Below are positions 56,170-64,000 of a DNA stretch of 64,000 bases, one piece after another (position 1 is the stretch's first letter; every line of letters starts with the position of its first letter). The position numbers and the translations under genes are program-made. The notes beneath the pieces were generated by a model, which saw nothing but the letters and a program-made list of their open reading frames with translations, ran no database searches and was not told the origin of the DNA. Origin of the DNA: an uncultured Aliivibrio sp. (GTDB lineage Bacteria > Pseudomonadota > Gammaproteobacteria > Enterobacterales > Vibrionaceae); assembly GCF_946479765.1 (NCBI RefSeq), contig NZ_CAMLHO010000002.1:1-64000 (forward strand). Reading direction: 5' to 3'.

Positions 56170-56580
56170 CTAGATACCAACTTGATCAGCAGTAAGGTTG
56201 TGAAACTCAGCCGGAATTTGATCCCATGCTGATTTAATTTCACGCAACATTTCAACCACATCATCAATCGGCTGAGATTCATTATTTTGATTTGCCTGTG
56301 AAATTTGACGGATCATAAAATCATACAAAGAATCAAGATTACTTGCGATATCACCACCATCATCCATTGAAAGGCAAGTGCGTAAACTAATCACGATATC
56401 TAACGCTTTACCAAGACGCTCACCTTTTACAGCAGTATTTCCTTGCTGCATAGCTGCCTTACCTTGGATTAAACGCTCAATTGCGCCAGCCATTAGCATT
56501 TGAATTACCTTATGAGGTGATGCAGCACTTAATTGGCTATCAATTGATACCTTCTTATATGCTTGTAGTGAACCTCTCAT
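56170..56580 (-). CDS. fliS: flagellin export chaperone FliS
   Basis: Binds flagellin in the cytosol to prevent early polymerisation; 136 residues, helical, start MRGSLQAYKKVSIDSQLSAASPHKVIQML typical of the family. 15 bp after flaI. Confidence 0.94.
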   Translation of the reverse strand: MRGSLQAYKKVSIDSQLSAASPHKVIQMLMAGAIERLIQGKAAMQQGNTAVKGERLGKALDIVISLRTCLSMDDGGDIASNLDSLYDFMIRQISQANQNNESQPIDDVVEMLREIKSAWDQIPAEFHNLTADQVGI

Positions 56581-56595
56581 TGTATTTCCTCTGTA

Positions 56596-56883
56596 TTATT
56601 GAAATTTTCTATAAAGCTGAACCGATTTCTTCGCATGATTCAACTTTTGATAATCTAAAGCAAATTGCTGCCCTAACTGATTCATTTCATCAACGATCAA
56701 TTCAGTTCTCGCAATTGCGGTTTGCCATTCAGTGGAATGCACTATTTCTGACACTTGCATACACTGATGCAAAAGTTGTTCCCGATTTGATAAAAAAACC
56801 GTCAACTGTTCAAAATTAATATCTTTTTCTTGATATAAATATTGTAACTCTTGATCCAACGTTTCTAATTGTTGTAATAACAT
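56596..56883 (-). CDS. flaI: FlaI, FliT-like flagellar protein
   Basis: 95-residue helical protein in the place of flaI of V. cholerae, between fliD and fliS. Size, glutamine-rich helices and position resemble the FliT chaperone of FliD; the sequence match is weak, so the function is inferred from context. Confidence 0.75.
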   Translation of the reverse strand: MLLQQLETLDQELQYLYQEKDINFEQLTVFLSNREQLLHQCMQVSEIVHSTEWQTAIARTELIVDEMNQLGQQFALDYQKLNHAKKSVQLYRKFQ

Positions 56884-56915
56884 TATCGAAAACCCCCTAA
56901 TTATACTATTTGTGG

Positions 56916-58883
56916 CTAACCTAGCGCATTCATCATACCTGACAACTGAGCTTTCATTTTCCCAGTCACATCTTGCATATTGGCAAACTTATTACGAGTA
57001 CGTTCTTGCATGCTGTCCATTCGACGATCTAAATCCATTTGCTGATCATTCAAACGATAATTTTGATCTCGCATGGTATTCATTCTGGTACGAATTGGTC
57101 CCGTAACACCCGTCATGCTCTGGATGACGTCTTCTACTTTTTTAGCAAAACCTTTTGAACCACCAAAGAAGGTGTGTAATTGTCCAAAATTTTCATTTAA
57201 TTGGCGATCAAGCATCGTATGATTAATTTCTAACGTGCCTTGTCGAGTGGTAGATATACCAAGCTCTATTAACGTTTTAATATCTTTAGGTGCTGATTCA
57301 ACTTGTGAAACAAAAACCGACTTTAACCGTGATTCTGCCGAACGAACCACACTGTCTCCCGCTAATGGACCACTTTGCCCTGTTGCCGGATCAAAGCCGC
57401 TCAATGCTTGTGTCGTTTCATAAAACTGATTATAAGTAGACACAAATTGTTCAATAGCGGCTTTAACTCCGTCTCTATCAAACTTAACATCTAAATCAAT
57501 GCGTTTACTAGCCTCGGCAGTCGTCCCTTTTAGGGTAATATCAACGCCATGAACCGCATCTTGGATTACATTCGTATCACTACTTATCCTTGCAATACCA
57601 TCAAGAACAACTTTAGCGCTGCTGGCAGTTTGTACTTCTTGTAGACCTGAATAAAGCGGCTTTCTTGGACCTTCAGGTTTGATTGCCTCAACGATTTTCT
57701 CTATTGGTTCTAGCTTTTCTTTCGCTATTTCTTTTATTGTTGGCGGTAATTGTTCAATTTTTTCTTTTGCTAATTCAACAAGCTCCTTCTTCGGTGCTTC
57801 TTGGGGGGCCTCATAGGTAATACCTGCGGCTTGGAACACAACATCCGGTGTCTGTCCTATTTCCGCTAACGCTTCTGCTGCGTCTTGATCACCTTGTTTC
57901 GCCGCTTTAGCTAACTCAATTTTTTCATCTTCACTTGGCAATGCAGCTTGAAGAGTTCCGGCGGTACGTTCACTCCACCCAGACATCCCTGAAGTGGGAT
58001 CTGTTGGGTCTTCTAACGTTGCTAATGCCACGGTTGCTTCTTGTTGAAGCACTATTTCTTTCGCCGCTTTTTCTTCACGCGCTAATTCACGATTTGCATA
58101 ATCGATAAGAGGCTTGAAGTAGGAAAATTTCTCTTCATCACTTAATTCAGGAACTTCTTGTGCTGTTATTGGCTCACGCATTTGCTGAGCGGCAATTTCA
58201 GGAACTTGTTGATACTCAAGAAGTGTGGGGATATCAAACTTTGTCGATACCACAGGATCAAAATTAGGATTAAAAGCAAAACGATGCAACTGATTATTAT
58301 ATTCAGCATCGATTTCAATTTTAACTTTATTGTTTTCACCTGGTTTATCTGAAGCTAAAATAAGACGTGAGCCACCATCGTCTTTTACGATAGAGGCTTG
58401 TACACCTGGATTTGATGGCGCACCATTGATTTGCTTTAATAGATCGGTAATTTTATTATTGTCACCAATAACCTCGACCGTAAAGTCTTTATCACCTAAC
58501 GAGATCTCGATTTTGCCTGGGCCGAATTTAGCATCGTCACGAATTGGTGATGACGCTAATTTTTGTGCTTGAGCTAATTGTAAAACGTCAATCGTATATC
58601 GACCAGCCAAGGCTTCAGGCGTCGCGGTTGCACTCACTACCTCATCATCACTACTTGAAATAGTACGCGAGGCAAACGTGTCCTCTTGACGAAATGTCGA
58701 CATGAGATTCTTCATGGTATCTAACGATTCTTGCAGACGGCCATAACCACTGATATTCATATCTATATCTGAGCGTTCACGGTCGATGCGCTGCTGCTTT
58801 GGTAAGCGCTCGCTTTCAACTATTTTACCCACCATAGAATTAATATCTAGGCCACCACCCATCCCCATAGGGCTCATACTCAT
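56916..58883 (-). CDS. fliD: flagellar cap protein FliD
   Basis: Filament cap (HAP2), 655 residues, against 468 in E. coli. The conserved N-terminal part (about 1-210) and C-terminal part (about 416-655, ending in a coiled coil with MDLDRRMDSMQERTRNKFANM) are separated by an insertion of about 200 residues rich in E, A, K and P (214-415), predicted helical. Large FliD proteins of this size occur in other vibrios. 24 bp after flaG. Confidence 0.95.
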   Translation of the reverse strand: MSMSPMGMGGGLDINSMVGKIVESERLPKQQRIDRERSDIDMNISGYGRLQESLDTMKNLMSTFRQEDTFASRTISSSDDEVVSATATPEALAGRYTIDVLQLAQAQKLASSPIRDDAKFGPGKIEISLGDKDFTVEVIGDNNKITDLLKQINGAPSNPGVQASIVKDDGGSRLILASDKPGENNKVKIEIDAEYNNQLHRFAFNPNFDPVVSTKFDIPTLLEYQQVPEIAAQQMREPITAQEVPELSDEEKFSYFKPLIDYANRELAREEKAAKEIVLQQEATVALATLEDPTDPTSGMSGWSERTAGTLQAALPSEDEKIELAKAAKQGDQDAAEALAEIGQTPDVVFQAAGITYEAPQEAPKKELVELAKEKIEQLPPTIKEIAKEKLEPIEKIVEAIKPEGPRKPLYSGLQEVQTASSAKVVLDGIARISSDTNVIQDAVHGVDITLKGTTAEASKRIDLDVKFDRDGVKAAIEQFVSTYNQFYETTQALSGFDPATGQSGPLAGDSVVRSAESRLKSVFVSQVESAPKDIKTLIELGISTTRQGTLEINHTMLDRQLNENFGQLHTFFGGSKGFAKKVEDVIQSMTGVTGPIRTRMNTMRDQNYRLNDQQMDLDRRMDSMQERTRNKFANMQDVTGKMKAQLSGMMNALG

Positions 58884-58907
58884 GAAGCTTTTTCCTCAAT
58901 TAACGTG

Positions 58908-59327
58908 TTATATCCTCTCAGCTATCAATCCAGAAGCACTGGCAGCTAATTCTCTAGCAACTTCCAACATTTTTTCATCGGGGATTTGGCGAATAATATC
59001 ACCAGAGCTTACCTCAATAACGGTAATAACCTGCCGCCCTGATTCTTCATCTAGGCGAAATGATAACCCTCGATCCATGCTTTTAACGTATTCATTTAGC
59101 TCTTTTACTGCTTTATGAAGTTCTTCTTTCTTTTTCGTTTCAAGCTGTTGCTCTGCTTCTACTATAATAGTTTGGCTTGGCGTTAATGTTTCAGACGATT
59201 CGCTTGTCGCTATTTTATTTATAGTATTCACAGATGATGTTGGCTGCACATTAGAATAAGCAAATTTCGCGCCACTATTGGAAGGTATGGAAGGAAGGAT
59301 TGGTGAAGATACAAATGAGGGGGTCAT
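58908..59327 (-). CDS. flaG: FlaG family flagellar protein
   Basis: 139 residues from the ATG at 59327, which has AGGA seven bases upstream; the open frame reaches 59381 through the terminator of the upstream flagellin. Disordered serine/threonine-rich N-terminus, then the FlaG domain (AVKELNEYVKSMDRGLSFRLDEESGRQVITVIE, IIRQIPDE). FlaG affects filament length in other polar flagellates. First of flaG-fliD-flaI-fliS. Confidence 0.92.
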   Translation of the reverse strand: MTPSFVSSPILPSIPSNSGAKFAYSNVQPTSSVNTINKIATSESSETLTPSQTIIVEAEQQLETKKKEELHKAVKELNEYVKSMDRGLSFRLDEESGRQVITVIEVSSGDIIRQIPDEKMLEVARELAASASGLIAERI

Positions 59328-59346
59328 AGTACTTTCCTCCTGATAC

Positions 59347-59379
59347 GAAAAAAGACAGCAGGAGAGCGGCCCGGCTGTC
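59347..59379 (-). terminator. terminator of the first flagellin gene
   Basis: On the minus strand GACAGC / GCTGTC with a G+C-rich loop, then six T. It separates the flagellin at 59452-60588 from flaG. Confidence 0.8.
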
Positions 59380-59451
59380 ATATTTCAGTAAGTGGGTTGA
59401 CGATGAAGCCGCCCACCTACCTATTTTAGTATTATCGATTAATCAAGTGGA

Positions 59452-60588
59452 TTAACGTAATAGACCTAGAGCAGCGTTTGGCGCTTGCTTAGCTTGAGCT
59501 AAGATAGAAGAGCTTGCTTGCTGTAGGATTTGTGCTTTAGTCATTTCAGTTGTTTCTTTCGCGAAATCAACGTCTTTGATTTGACTCTTAGCAGCAGAAA
59601 CGTTTTCGTTAATGTTGTCTAAGTTGTTGATTGTGTGACCCATACGGTTTTGAGCAGCACCTAGCTCAGAACGGTGGCTATCAACAAATTTCATTGCTGC
59701 ATCAACAACTGCAATAGCGTCTTGAGAACCAGCTACTGAAGTAACATCGATGTTACCTACAGTTTTTTGAGCTTGAACAGCATCAGACATACCAGTTTCA
59801 TTAGCTAGAGCACCAGAGAATGATATTTCACCTTCAATTGTACCTTTAGCTGCGAATACTTGTAGCTTGCCATCTTCACCAACAGATGCCGCAACTTTAT
59901 CAGTTTGGCCGTTGATGTAAGTTGCTACTTCTTCAATATCATCACCCGCTTTAGCGTTGATTGAAACTGATTGCTCTTCGCCAGACTTGTCTGTGAAAGA
60001 GATAGTCATGTTTGCGTCTTTACCAGCAGTCCAACCCGCAGCAACACCTTCTTTCGCAGTGAAAGATTGACCACCCATGTTAGCTTCATCAGCACGTAGG
60101 TTATTCAAAGTAAGCATTACAGCTTCACCAGAATCAGCACCTACTTGGAAAGATTTAGTACCGAAGTTACCATTAAGTAGACGAGTGCCACCAAAAGAAG
60201 TTGTTTCAGCGATACGGTTCATTTCATCAGAAAGAGCTGTAACTTCTTGTTGGATTGCGCCACGGTCAGCATCAGTGTTTGAACCATTTGACGATTGCAG
60301 TGCTAGGTCACGTACACGAGAAAGGATGTTTGAAGTCTCTTTCATTGCGCCTTCAGCAGTTTGCATCATAGAGATACCGTCGTTTGCGTTACGAACCGCT
60401 ACGTCTAGGCCGCGAGTTTGCGTGTTTAGACGGTTAGAGATCTGTAGGCCAGCTGCATCATCTTTAGCACTGTTAATTTTATTGCCTGAAGATAGACGTT
60501 CCATTGATTGGTTCACGTCAGATGTTGCGCTGTTTAGGTAACGCTGTGCTGTCATTGCTGATACGTTAGTGTTTACTGTAATAGACAT
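59452..60588 (-). CDS. flagellin (array copy nearest flaG)
   Basis: Filament subunit of 378 residues with the conserved N-terminal (about 1-170, [20 protein letters not shown]) and C-terminal (about 290-378, ending [10 protein letters not shown]) domains and a short variable middle with the [16 protein letters not shown] block shared by all copies. It has no signal peptide, as it leaves by the flagellar export system. No sigma-28 promoter was found upstream; an 8-bp inverted repeat (60691-60714) lies in the likely leader. Probably flaE or flaD of the Aliivibrio flaA-flaE series, but the letter is not certain. Confidence 0.95.
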   Translation of the reverse strand: MSITVNTNVSAMTAQRYLNSATSDVNQSMERLSSGNKINSAKDDAAGLQISNRLNTQTRGLDVAVRNANDGISMMQTAEGAMKETSNILSRVRDLALQSSNGSNTDADRGAIQQEVTALSDEMNRIAETTSFGGTRLLNGNFGTKSFQVGADSGEAVMLTLNNLRADEANMGGQSFTAKEGVAAGWTAGKDANMTISFTDKSGEEQSVSINAKAGDDIEEVATYINGQTDKVAASVGEDGKLQVFAAKGTIEGEISFSGALANETGMSDAVQAQKTVGNIDVTSVAGSQDAIAVVDAAMKFVDSHRSELGAAQNRMGHTINNLDNINENVSAAKSQIKDVDFAKETTEMTKAQILQQASSSILAQAKQAPNAALGLLR

Positions 60589-60747
60589 AAATAGATCTCC
60601 TAAGGAAAATTGTTCAATGGTGGTTTAGTCTCATCCTCCAAACCAGCCATTGATTCTCACATATATTTAATAAAGCGTATCTCAATGCACTTTGTAGACT
60701 CTCACATCTACAAAATACACCACGAGATAACTTAAGTTTAATTTAAA

Positions 60748-60769
60748 AAAGTAAGTCAGACTTACTCGT
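60748..60769 (-). terminator. terminator of the second flagellin gene
   Basis: On the minus strand AGTAAGTC / GACTTACT with a single-base loop region, then six T. Confidence 0.8.
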
Positions 60770-60835
60770 GACCTGTTGGGAAGGTATCCAGCGTGTCGCA
60801 TAAACGCCCATTCTCACAAGTATTTACTATGCTGA

Positions 60836-61963
60836 TTAGCCCAACAGGCCTAATGCTGCATTTGGTGCCTGCTTAGCTTGAGCAAGAATAGACGAGCTCG
60901 CTTGTTGCAGGATTTGAGATTTCGTCATTGCAGTTGTTTCTTTAGCAAAATCAACATCTTTGATTTGGCTATTTGCTGCACTCGTATTCTCGTTAATATT
61001 TTCTAAGTTATTGATAGCGTGGCCAAAGCGATTTTGGAAAGCACCTAAATCAGCACGATTTGAATCTACATATTGCATAGCAGAATCAAGAATTGCTACC
61101 GCTTTTTGTGAACCACCAACAGTCGTTACATCAATGCTTTTAACGGTATCAGTAACCTTGTTACCCATACCTAATTCATTGCTTAATGAACCACTAAACG
61201 CAATATCTGTTGCTTCGGCTGCTGCAAATACTTGCAGTTTGCCATCTTCAGTAACAGACGCATTTATTTCTGCGCTTTGACCGTTAATATAAGTCGCTAC
61301 TTCTTCAATATCATCACCTGCTTTTGCATTAATGGTGATATTTTGCTCTTTGCCTTCTTTGTTGACAAAGTTCATGCTTAATTCTGTGTTTTCTGCGTTA
61401 ACATTCCAGTTTGCATCTTTACCTTCAGTCGCTGAGTAAGTGTGACCCCCCATCGCTGTTGTATCTGAGCGCATATTGTTCAGTGTTAACATTACTGCTT
61501 CACCTGAATCTGCACCGATTTGGAAAGATTTAGTGCCAAACTGACCATTTAGTAAACGAGAACCACCAAATGATGTTGTTTCTGCAATACGGTTTAATTC
61601 GTCATTCAAAGCAACCACTTCTTCTTGAATTGCACCACGGTCAGCTGATGTATTTGAACCGTTAGAAGATTGAAGTGATAAATCACGCATACGTTGAAGG
61701 ATGTTCGTTGTTTCGTTCATCGCACCTTCAGCGGTTTGCGCCATTGAGATACCATCATTTGCATTTCGAACTGCTACATCCAAACCACGAGTTTGAGATG
61801 TTAAACGGTTTGAAATTTGTAGACCTGCCGCATCATCTTTTGCACTGTTAATTTTAAGACCTGAAGACAAACGCTCCATTGAGCTGTTTAGGTCGCTAGT
61901 TGCGCTGTTTAAGTAACGCTGTGCTGTCATTGCTGATACGTTGGTGTTTACATTGATAGACAT
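60836..61963 (-). CDS. flagellin (second array copy)
   Basis: 375 residues, same plan as its neighbours, ending [10 protein letters not shown]. The middle domain differs from the others (for example [24 protein letters not shown]), which excludes a recent exact copy. It is preceded by a 175-base leader and a sigma-28 promoter at 62145-62171, so it is a class IV gene under FliA. Confidence 0.95.
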   Translation of the reverse strand: MSINVNTNVSAMTAQRYLNSATSDLNSSMERLSSGLKINSAKDDAAGLQISNRLTSQTRGLDVAVRNANDGISMAQTAEGAMNETTNILQRMRDLSLQSSNGSNTSADRGAIQEEVVALNDELNRIAETTSFGGSRLLNGQFGTKSFQIGADSGEAVMLTLNNMRSDTTAMGGHTYSATEGKDANWNVNAENTELSMNFVNKEGKEQNITINAKAGDDIEEVATYINGQSAEINASVTEDGKLQVFAAAEATDIAFSGSLSNELGMGNKVTDTVKSIDVTTVGGSQKAVAILDSAMQYVDSNRADLGAFQNRFGHAINNLENINENTSAANSQIKDVDFAKETTAMTKSQILQQASSSILAQAKQAPNAALGLLG

Positions 61964-62067
61964 ATTTTATTTCTCCACTTTGGTTCCGAATCACTCCGCT
62001 CCTGGACCGGAAACCGTATTAATCATCGTTTGATACTTAACTTAACGACCTGCTTTTAAATTACTTT

Positions 62068-62097
62068 AGAAAAACTTTTTGTTTTTTAAGTTTTTCT
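62068..62097. repeat. 10-bp inverted repeat in a flagellin leader
   Basis: AGAAAAACTT / AAGTTTTTCT around ten bases of T/G. It lies within the predicted 5' leader of the flagellin at 60836-61963. Confidence 0.6.
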
Positions 62098-62144
62098 TTT
62101 TTAAGTACTTTTAAAATACTCAGTCGTTGTGTCTTGTAATTAAG

Positions 62145-62171
62145 TTATCGCTCGCAAATGGAAATCCTTTA
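62145..62171 (-). promoter_or_regulatory. sigma-28 (FliA) promoter of the second flagellin gene
   Basis: On the minus strand TAAA, 15 bases, AGCGATAA, against TAAA-N15-GCCGATAA. Start expected near 62137. Confidence 0.7.
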
Positions 62172-62218
62172 GGAAAAAAGACAAAAAAAACGAAATTAAT
62201 TTAAATCAAACACAAAGC

Positions 62219-62232
62219 GTGATTCAGATCAC
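62219..62232. promoter_or_regulatory. CRP-like site upstream of the sigma-28 promoter
   Basis: GTGATTCAGATCAC contains GTGA-N6-TCAC, the core of CRP sites. Its centre is about 88 bp upstream of the predicted flagellin transcription start. Confidence 0.55.
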
Positions 62233-62326
62233 TATAAATAGAGGTAAATGGTAACTTTTCGTTTAATTAACGTACAGGAAGATAATTAACAAGCCAGTAT
62301 ACCGACACTCATCTTTATTTAATGCA

Positions 62327-62355
62327 TAAAAAAAGCCGAGGCTAAGCCCGGCTTT
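62327..62355 (-). terminator. terminator of the third flagellin gene
   Basis: On the minus strand AAAGCCGGGC / GCCTCGGCTT with one mismatch, then seven T. Confidence 0.85.
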
Positions 62356-62412
62356 CGCATAGTGCAAGGGCACTATTACCTTAGAAATAAATAACTATTC
62401 TTAAAACACTAA

Positions 62413-63546
62413 TTATCGTAACAGACCAAGAGCAGCATTAGGTGCTTGCTTAGCTTGAGCCAAAATAGACGAACTTGCTTGTTGAAGGATCTGAGCTTTT
62501 GTCATCTCCGTGGTTTCTTTAGCGAAATCGACATCTTTAATGCGGCTGTTTGATGCTGATACATTTTCATTAATATTATCTAAGTTAGAGATAGCATGAT
62601 TAAAACGATTTTGGAACGCCCCAAGATCAGCACGGTTAGAATCAACAAACTGCATTGCTGCATCAAGAATTGCAACCGCTTTCTGTGAGCCCCCTACCGT
62701 CGTTACATCAATACTTTTTACCGTCTCTTCTTGAGCTTGGCCCATCTTCAGTTCGCCAGCCAAAGAACCACCAAAGCTAACTTCACCTTGAACTTTATCA
62801 TTAGAGGTCACAATTTGAAGTTCGCCCTTCTCTGATACCGATGCATTAATTGAATCAGTCTGACCATTAATGTACGTAGCTACTTGTTCAATGTCATCGC
62901 CCGCTTTCGCATTAATTGTTAGCTCTTTCTCTTCACCCGTTTTATTTAAAAACGATACCGTTAATTCTGAATTTTCTGCATTAACAGCCCAACCTGCATC
63001 AAGTTGTGTTTCTGCTTTATAACTTGTCCCCCCCATTGATGCCGCATCTGAACGCATGTTGTTTAAGTTAAGCATAACTGCCTCACCTGAATCAGCACCA
63101 ATCTGGAACGACTTTGTACCAAATTGACCATTCAAAAGACGTGAACCACCAAAAGAGGTTGTTTCTGCTATTCGGTTTAATTCATCATTTAATGCGCCAA
63201 CTTCTTGCTGAATCGCTTCACGATCTGCTGTTGTGTTAGAGCCATTTGATGATTGAAGTGATAAATCGCGCATACGTTGAAGGATGTTAGTTGATTCATT
63301 CATTGCCCCTTCTGCGGTTTGTACAATAGAAATACCATCGTTAGCATTACGAACAGCAACATCTAAGCCGCGAGACTGCGAGGTTAAGCGGTTTGAAATT
63401 TGCAAACCAGCCGCATCGTCTTTCGCGCTGTTAATTTTAAAGCCAGAAGATAAGCGTTCCATTGATTGATTTACGCCATCCGTTGCACTGTTCAGGTAAC
63501 GCTGAGCTGTCATTGCCGATACGTTAGTATTTACTGTAATTGACAT
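62413..63546 (-). CDS. flagellin (third array copy)
   Basis: 377 residues with the conserved ends ([18 protein letters not shown] near the start, [10 protein letters not shown] at the end) and its own middle sequence ([20 protein letters not shown]). The 392 bp upstream contain a weak sigma-28-like element at 63648-63674 and a leader hairpin (63576-63593, TTTTCCG/CGGAAAA). Confidence 0.95.
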   Translation of the reverse strand: MSITVNTNVSAMTAQRYLNSATDGVNQSMERLSSGFKINSAKDDAAGLQISNRLTSQSRGLDVAVRNANDGISIVQTAEGAMNESTNILQRMRDLSLQSSNGSNTTADREAIQQEVGALNDELNRIAETTSFGGSRLLNGQFGTKSFQIGADSGEAVMLNLNNMRSDAASMGGTSYKAETQLDAGWAVNAENSELTVSFLNKTGEEKELTINAKAGDDIEQVATYINGQTDSINASVSEKGELQIVTSNDKVQGEVSFGGSLAGELKMGQAQEETVKSIDVTTVGGSQKAVAILDAAMQFVDSNRADLGAFQNRFNHAISNLDNINENVSASNSRIKDVDFAKETTEMTKAQILQQASSSILAQAKQAPNAALGLLR

Positions 63547-63575
63547 AGTGGTATCTCCGTTTAGTTTTCCGATTG

Positions 63576-63593
63576 TTTTCCGTTTTCGGAAAA
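63576..63593. repeat. inverted repeat in the leader of the third flagellin gene
   Basis: TTTTCCG / CGGAAAA with a TTTT loop, 30 bp upstream of the start codon. Confidence 0.55.
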
Positions 63594-63647
63594 CTGAGCT
63601 TCATAATTCAACACTAAATTTATTACTATTAGTGCCTGATAATTAAT

Positions 63648-63674
63648 GTAACGACGGTTAAAAATAAACCTTTA
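63648..63674 (-). promoter_or_regulatory. weak sigma-28-like promoter of the third flagellin gene
   Basis: On the minus strand TAAA, 15 bases, GTCGTTAC; five of eight positions of the -10 element GCCGATAA match. Confidence 0.35.
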
Positions 63675-63831
63675 TCCATTTACTTATAAAATCATCGATT
63701 ACTTTATGAACTATGAAGATGGTTCAAAGTTTAAAAAATTTGACAGAGAAATCGCTAAAGTTTTAAACAAACTGACCAAGCCGCAATCAAACCACTGATA
63801 AATAATGTCACCATTCCACTTTCTTTCAGAC

Positions 63832-63867
63832 AAAAAAAACCAGCAACGGTAGGCCGCTGCTGGTTTT
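63832..63867 (-). terminator. terminator of the fourth flagellin gene
   Basis: ACCAGCA / TGCTGGT stem with A-run on the left and T-run on the right; on the minus strand it follows the partial flagellin gene by about 70 bp. Confidence 0.85.
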
Positions 63868-63938
63868 TCTCTATAAAAAAGAGTTCATGCTATAAAAAGG
63901 GAATCTCTGATATTTATAAAAAATCTTATAATAAATAA

Positions 63939-64000
63939 TTAGCCCAATAATTTCAAAGCTACATCTGGCGCCTGTTTGGCTTGCGCTAATATAGTAGAGC
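63939..64000 (-). CDS. flagellin, 3' end only (fourth array copy)
   Basis: The last 19 codons and stop of a flagellin that continues beyond the right edge. It reads [19 protein letters not shown], differing from the [18 protein letters not shown] of the other three, so it is a more diverged copy. Confidence 0.9.
   Translation of the reverse strand, partial: STILAQAKQAPDVALKLLG

Noticed and set aside
59357..59373. GG-N10-GC spacing resembling a sigma-54 promoter before flaG
   Set aside because: The spacing is present within the flagellin terminator, but the bases (GGGCCGCTCTCCTGC) miss most consensus positions, so it is probably chance in G+C-rich sequence.
59452..63546. Flagellin copies as assembly duplication
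   Set aside because: The middle domains, leaders and terminators differ clearly among the copies, so they are true paralogues.
1..64000. Search for tRNA, rRNA, insertion sequences, prophage or defence systems
   Set aside because: No such element was recognised; nearly all coding space belongs to known housekeeping, fatty acid, cytochrome c and flagellar/chemotaxis genes.

Overview
The window looks like chromosome I of a marine gammaproteobacterium of the Vibrionaceae, most probably Aliivibrio (A. fischeri / A. salmonicida / A. logei group). This rests on low G+C, the Vibrio-type order of the polar flagellar and chemotaxis genes (flrABC, flhFG, flaI, flaG, parC/parP), several tandem flagellin genes, and protein similarity recognised from memory. 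The species cannot be fixed from the sequence alone.

Region 1 (1-10 kb) is mixed housekeeping: a 9-bp tandem repeat in front of a methyl-accepting chemotaxis receptor, yfcL-epmC, a TRIC/UPF0126 membrane protein, aroC, a 37-codon ORF, a degraded prmB, smrB, sixA and a large M16 (insulinase-type) peptidase. Region 2 (10-18 kb) is fatty-acid uptake and oxidation: fadI-fadJ face two FadL-type outer-membrane transporters across an 857-bp intergenic region. That region holds FadR-like operators, two related palindromes and a candidate small RNA with a strong terminator. mlaA (phospholipid asymmetry) follows.

Region 3 (18-25.3 kb) is a complete, tightly overlapping ccmABCDEFGHI operon for cytochrome c maturation, transcribed leftward. 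Region 4 (25.5-38 kb) is one long leftward run flhA-flhF-flhG-fliA-cheY-cheZ-cheA-cheB-parC-parP-cheW-DUF2802, started by a sigma-54 promoter in front of flhA. A c-di-GMP (PilZ) gene lies divergently. Region 5 (39-52 kb) holds fliK-L-M-N-O-P-Q-R-flhB and fliE-F-G-H-I-J, each with a recognisable sigma-54 promoter. Region 6 (51.8-64 kb) holds flrA, flrBC (sigma-54 promoter nested in the flrA terminator), flaG-fliD-flaI-fliS and an array of at least four flagellin genes, the last running off the right edge. One flagellin has a good sigma-28 promoter with a CRP-like site upstream.

Together regions 4-6 give a transcriptional cascade: FlrA with sigma-54, then FlrBC, then structural operons with sigma-54, then FliA with late flagellins. 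FlhF/FlhG set number and place of the flagellum, and ParC/ParP with CheA place the chemotaxis array at the pole. No tRNA, rRNA, insertion sequence, prophage or CRISPR array was seen. The most unusual items are the broken prmB, the unannotated structured RNA and palindromes between fadI and fadL, the nested flrA terminator/flrB promoter, and three short acidic repeats in CheA.
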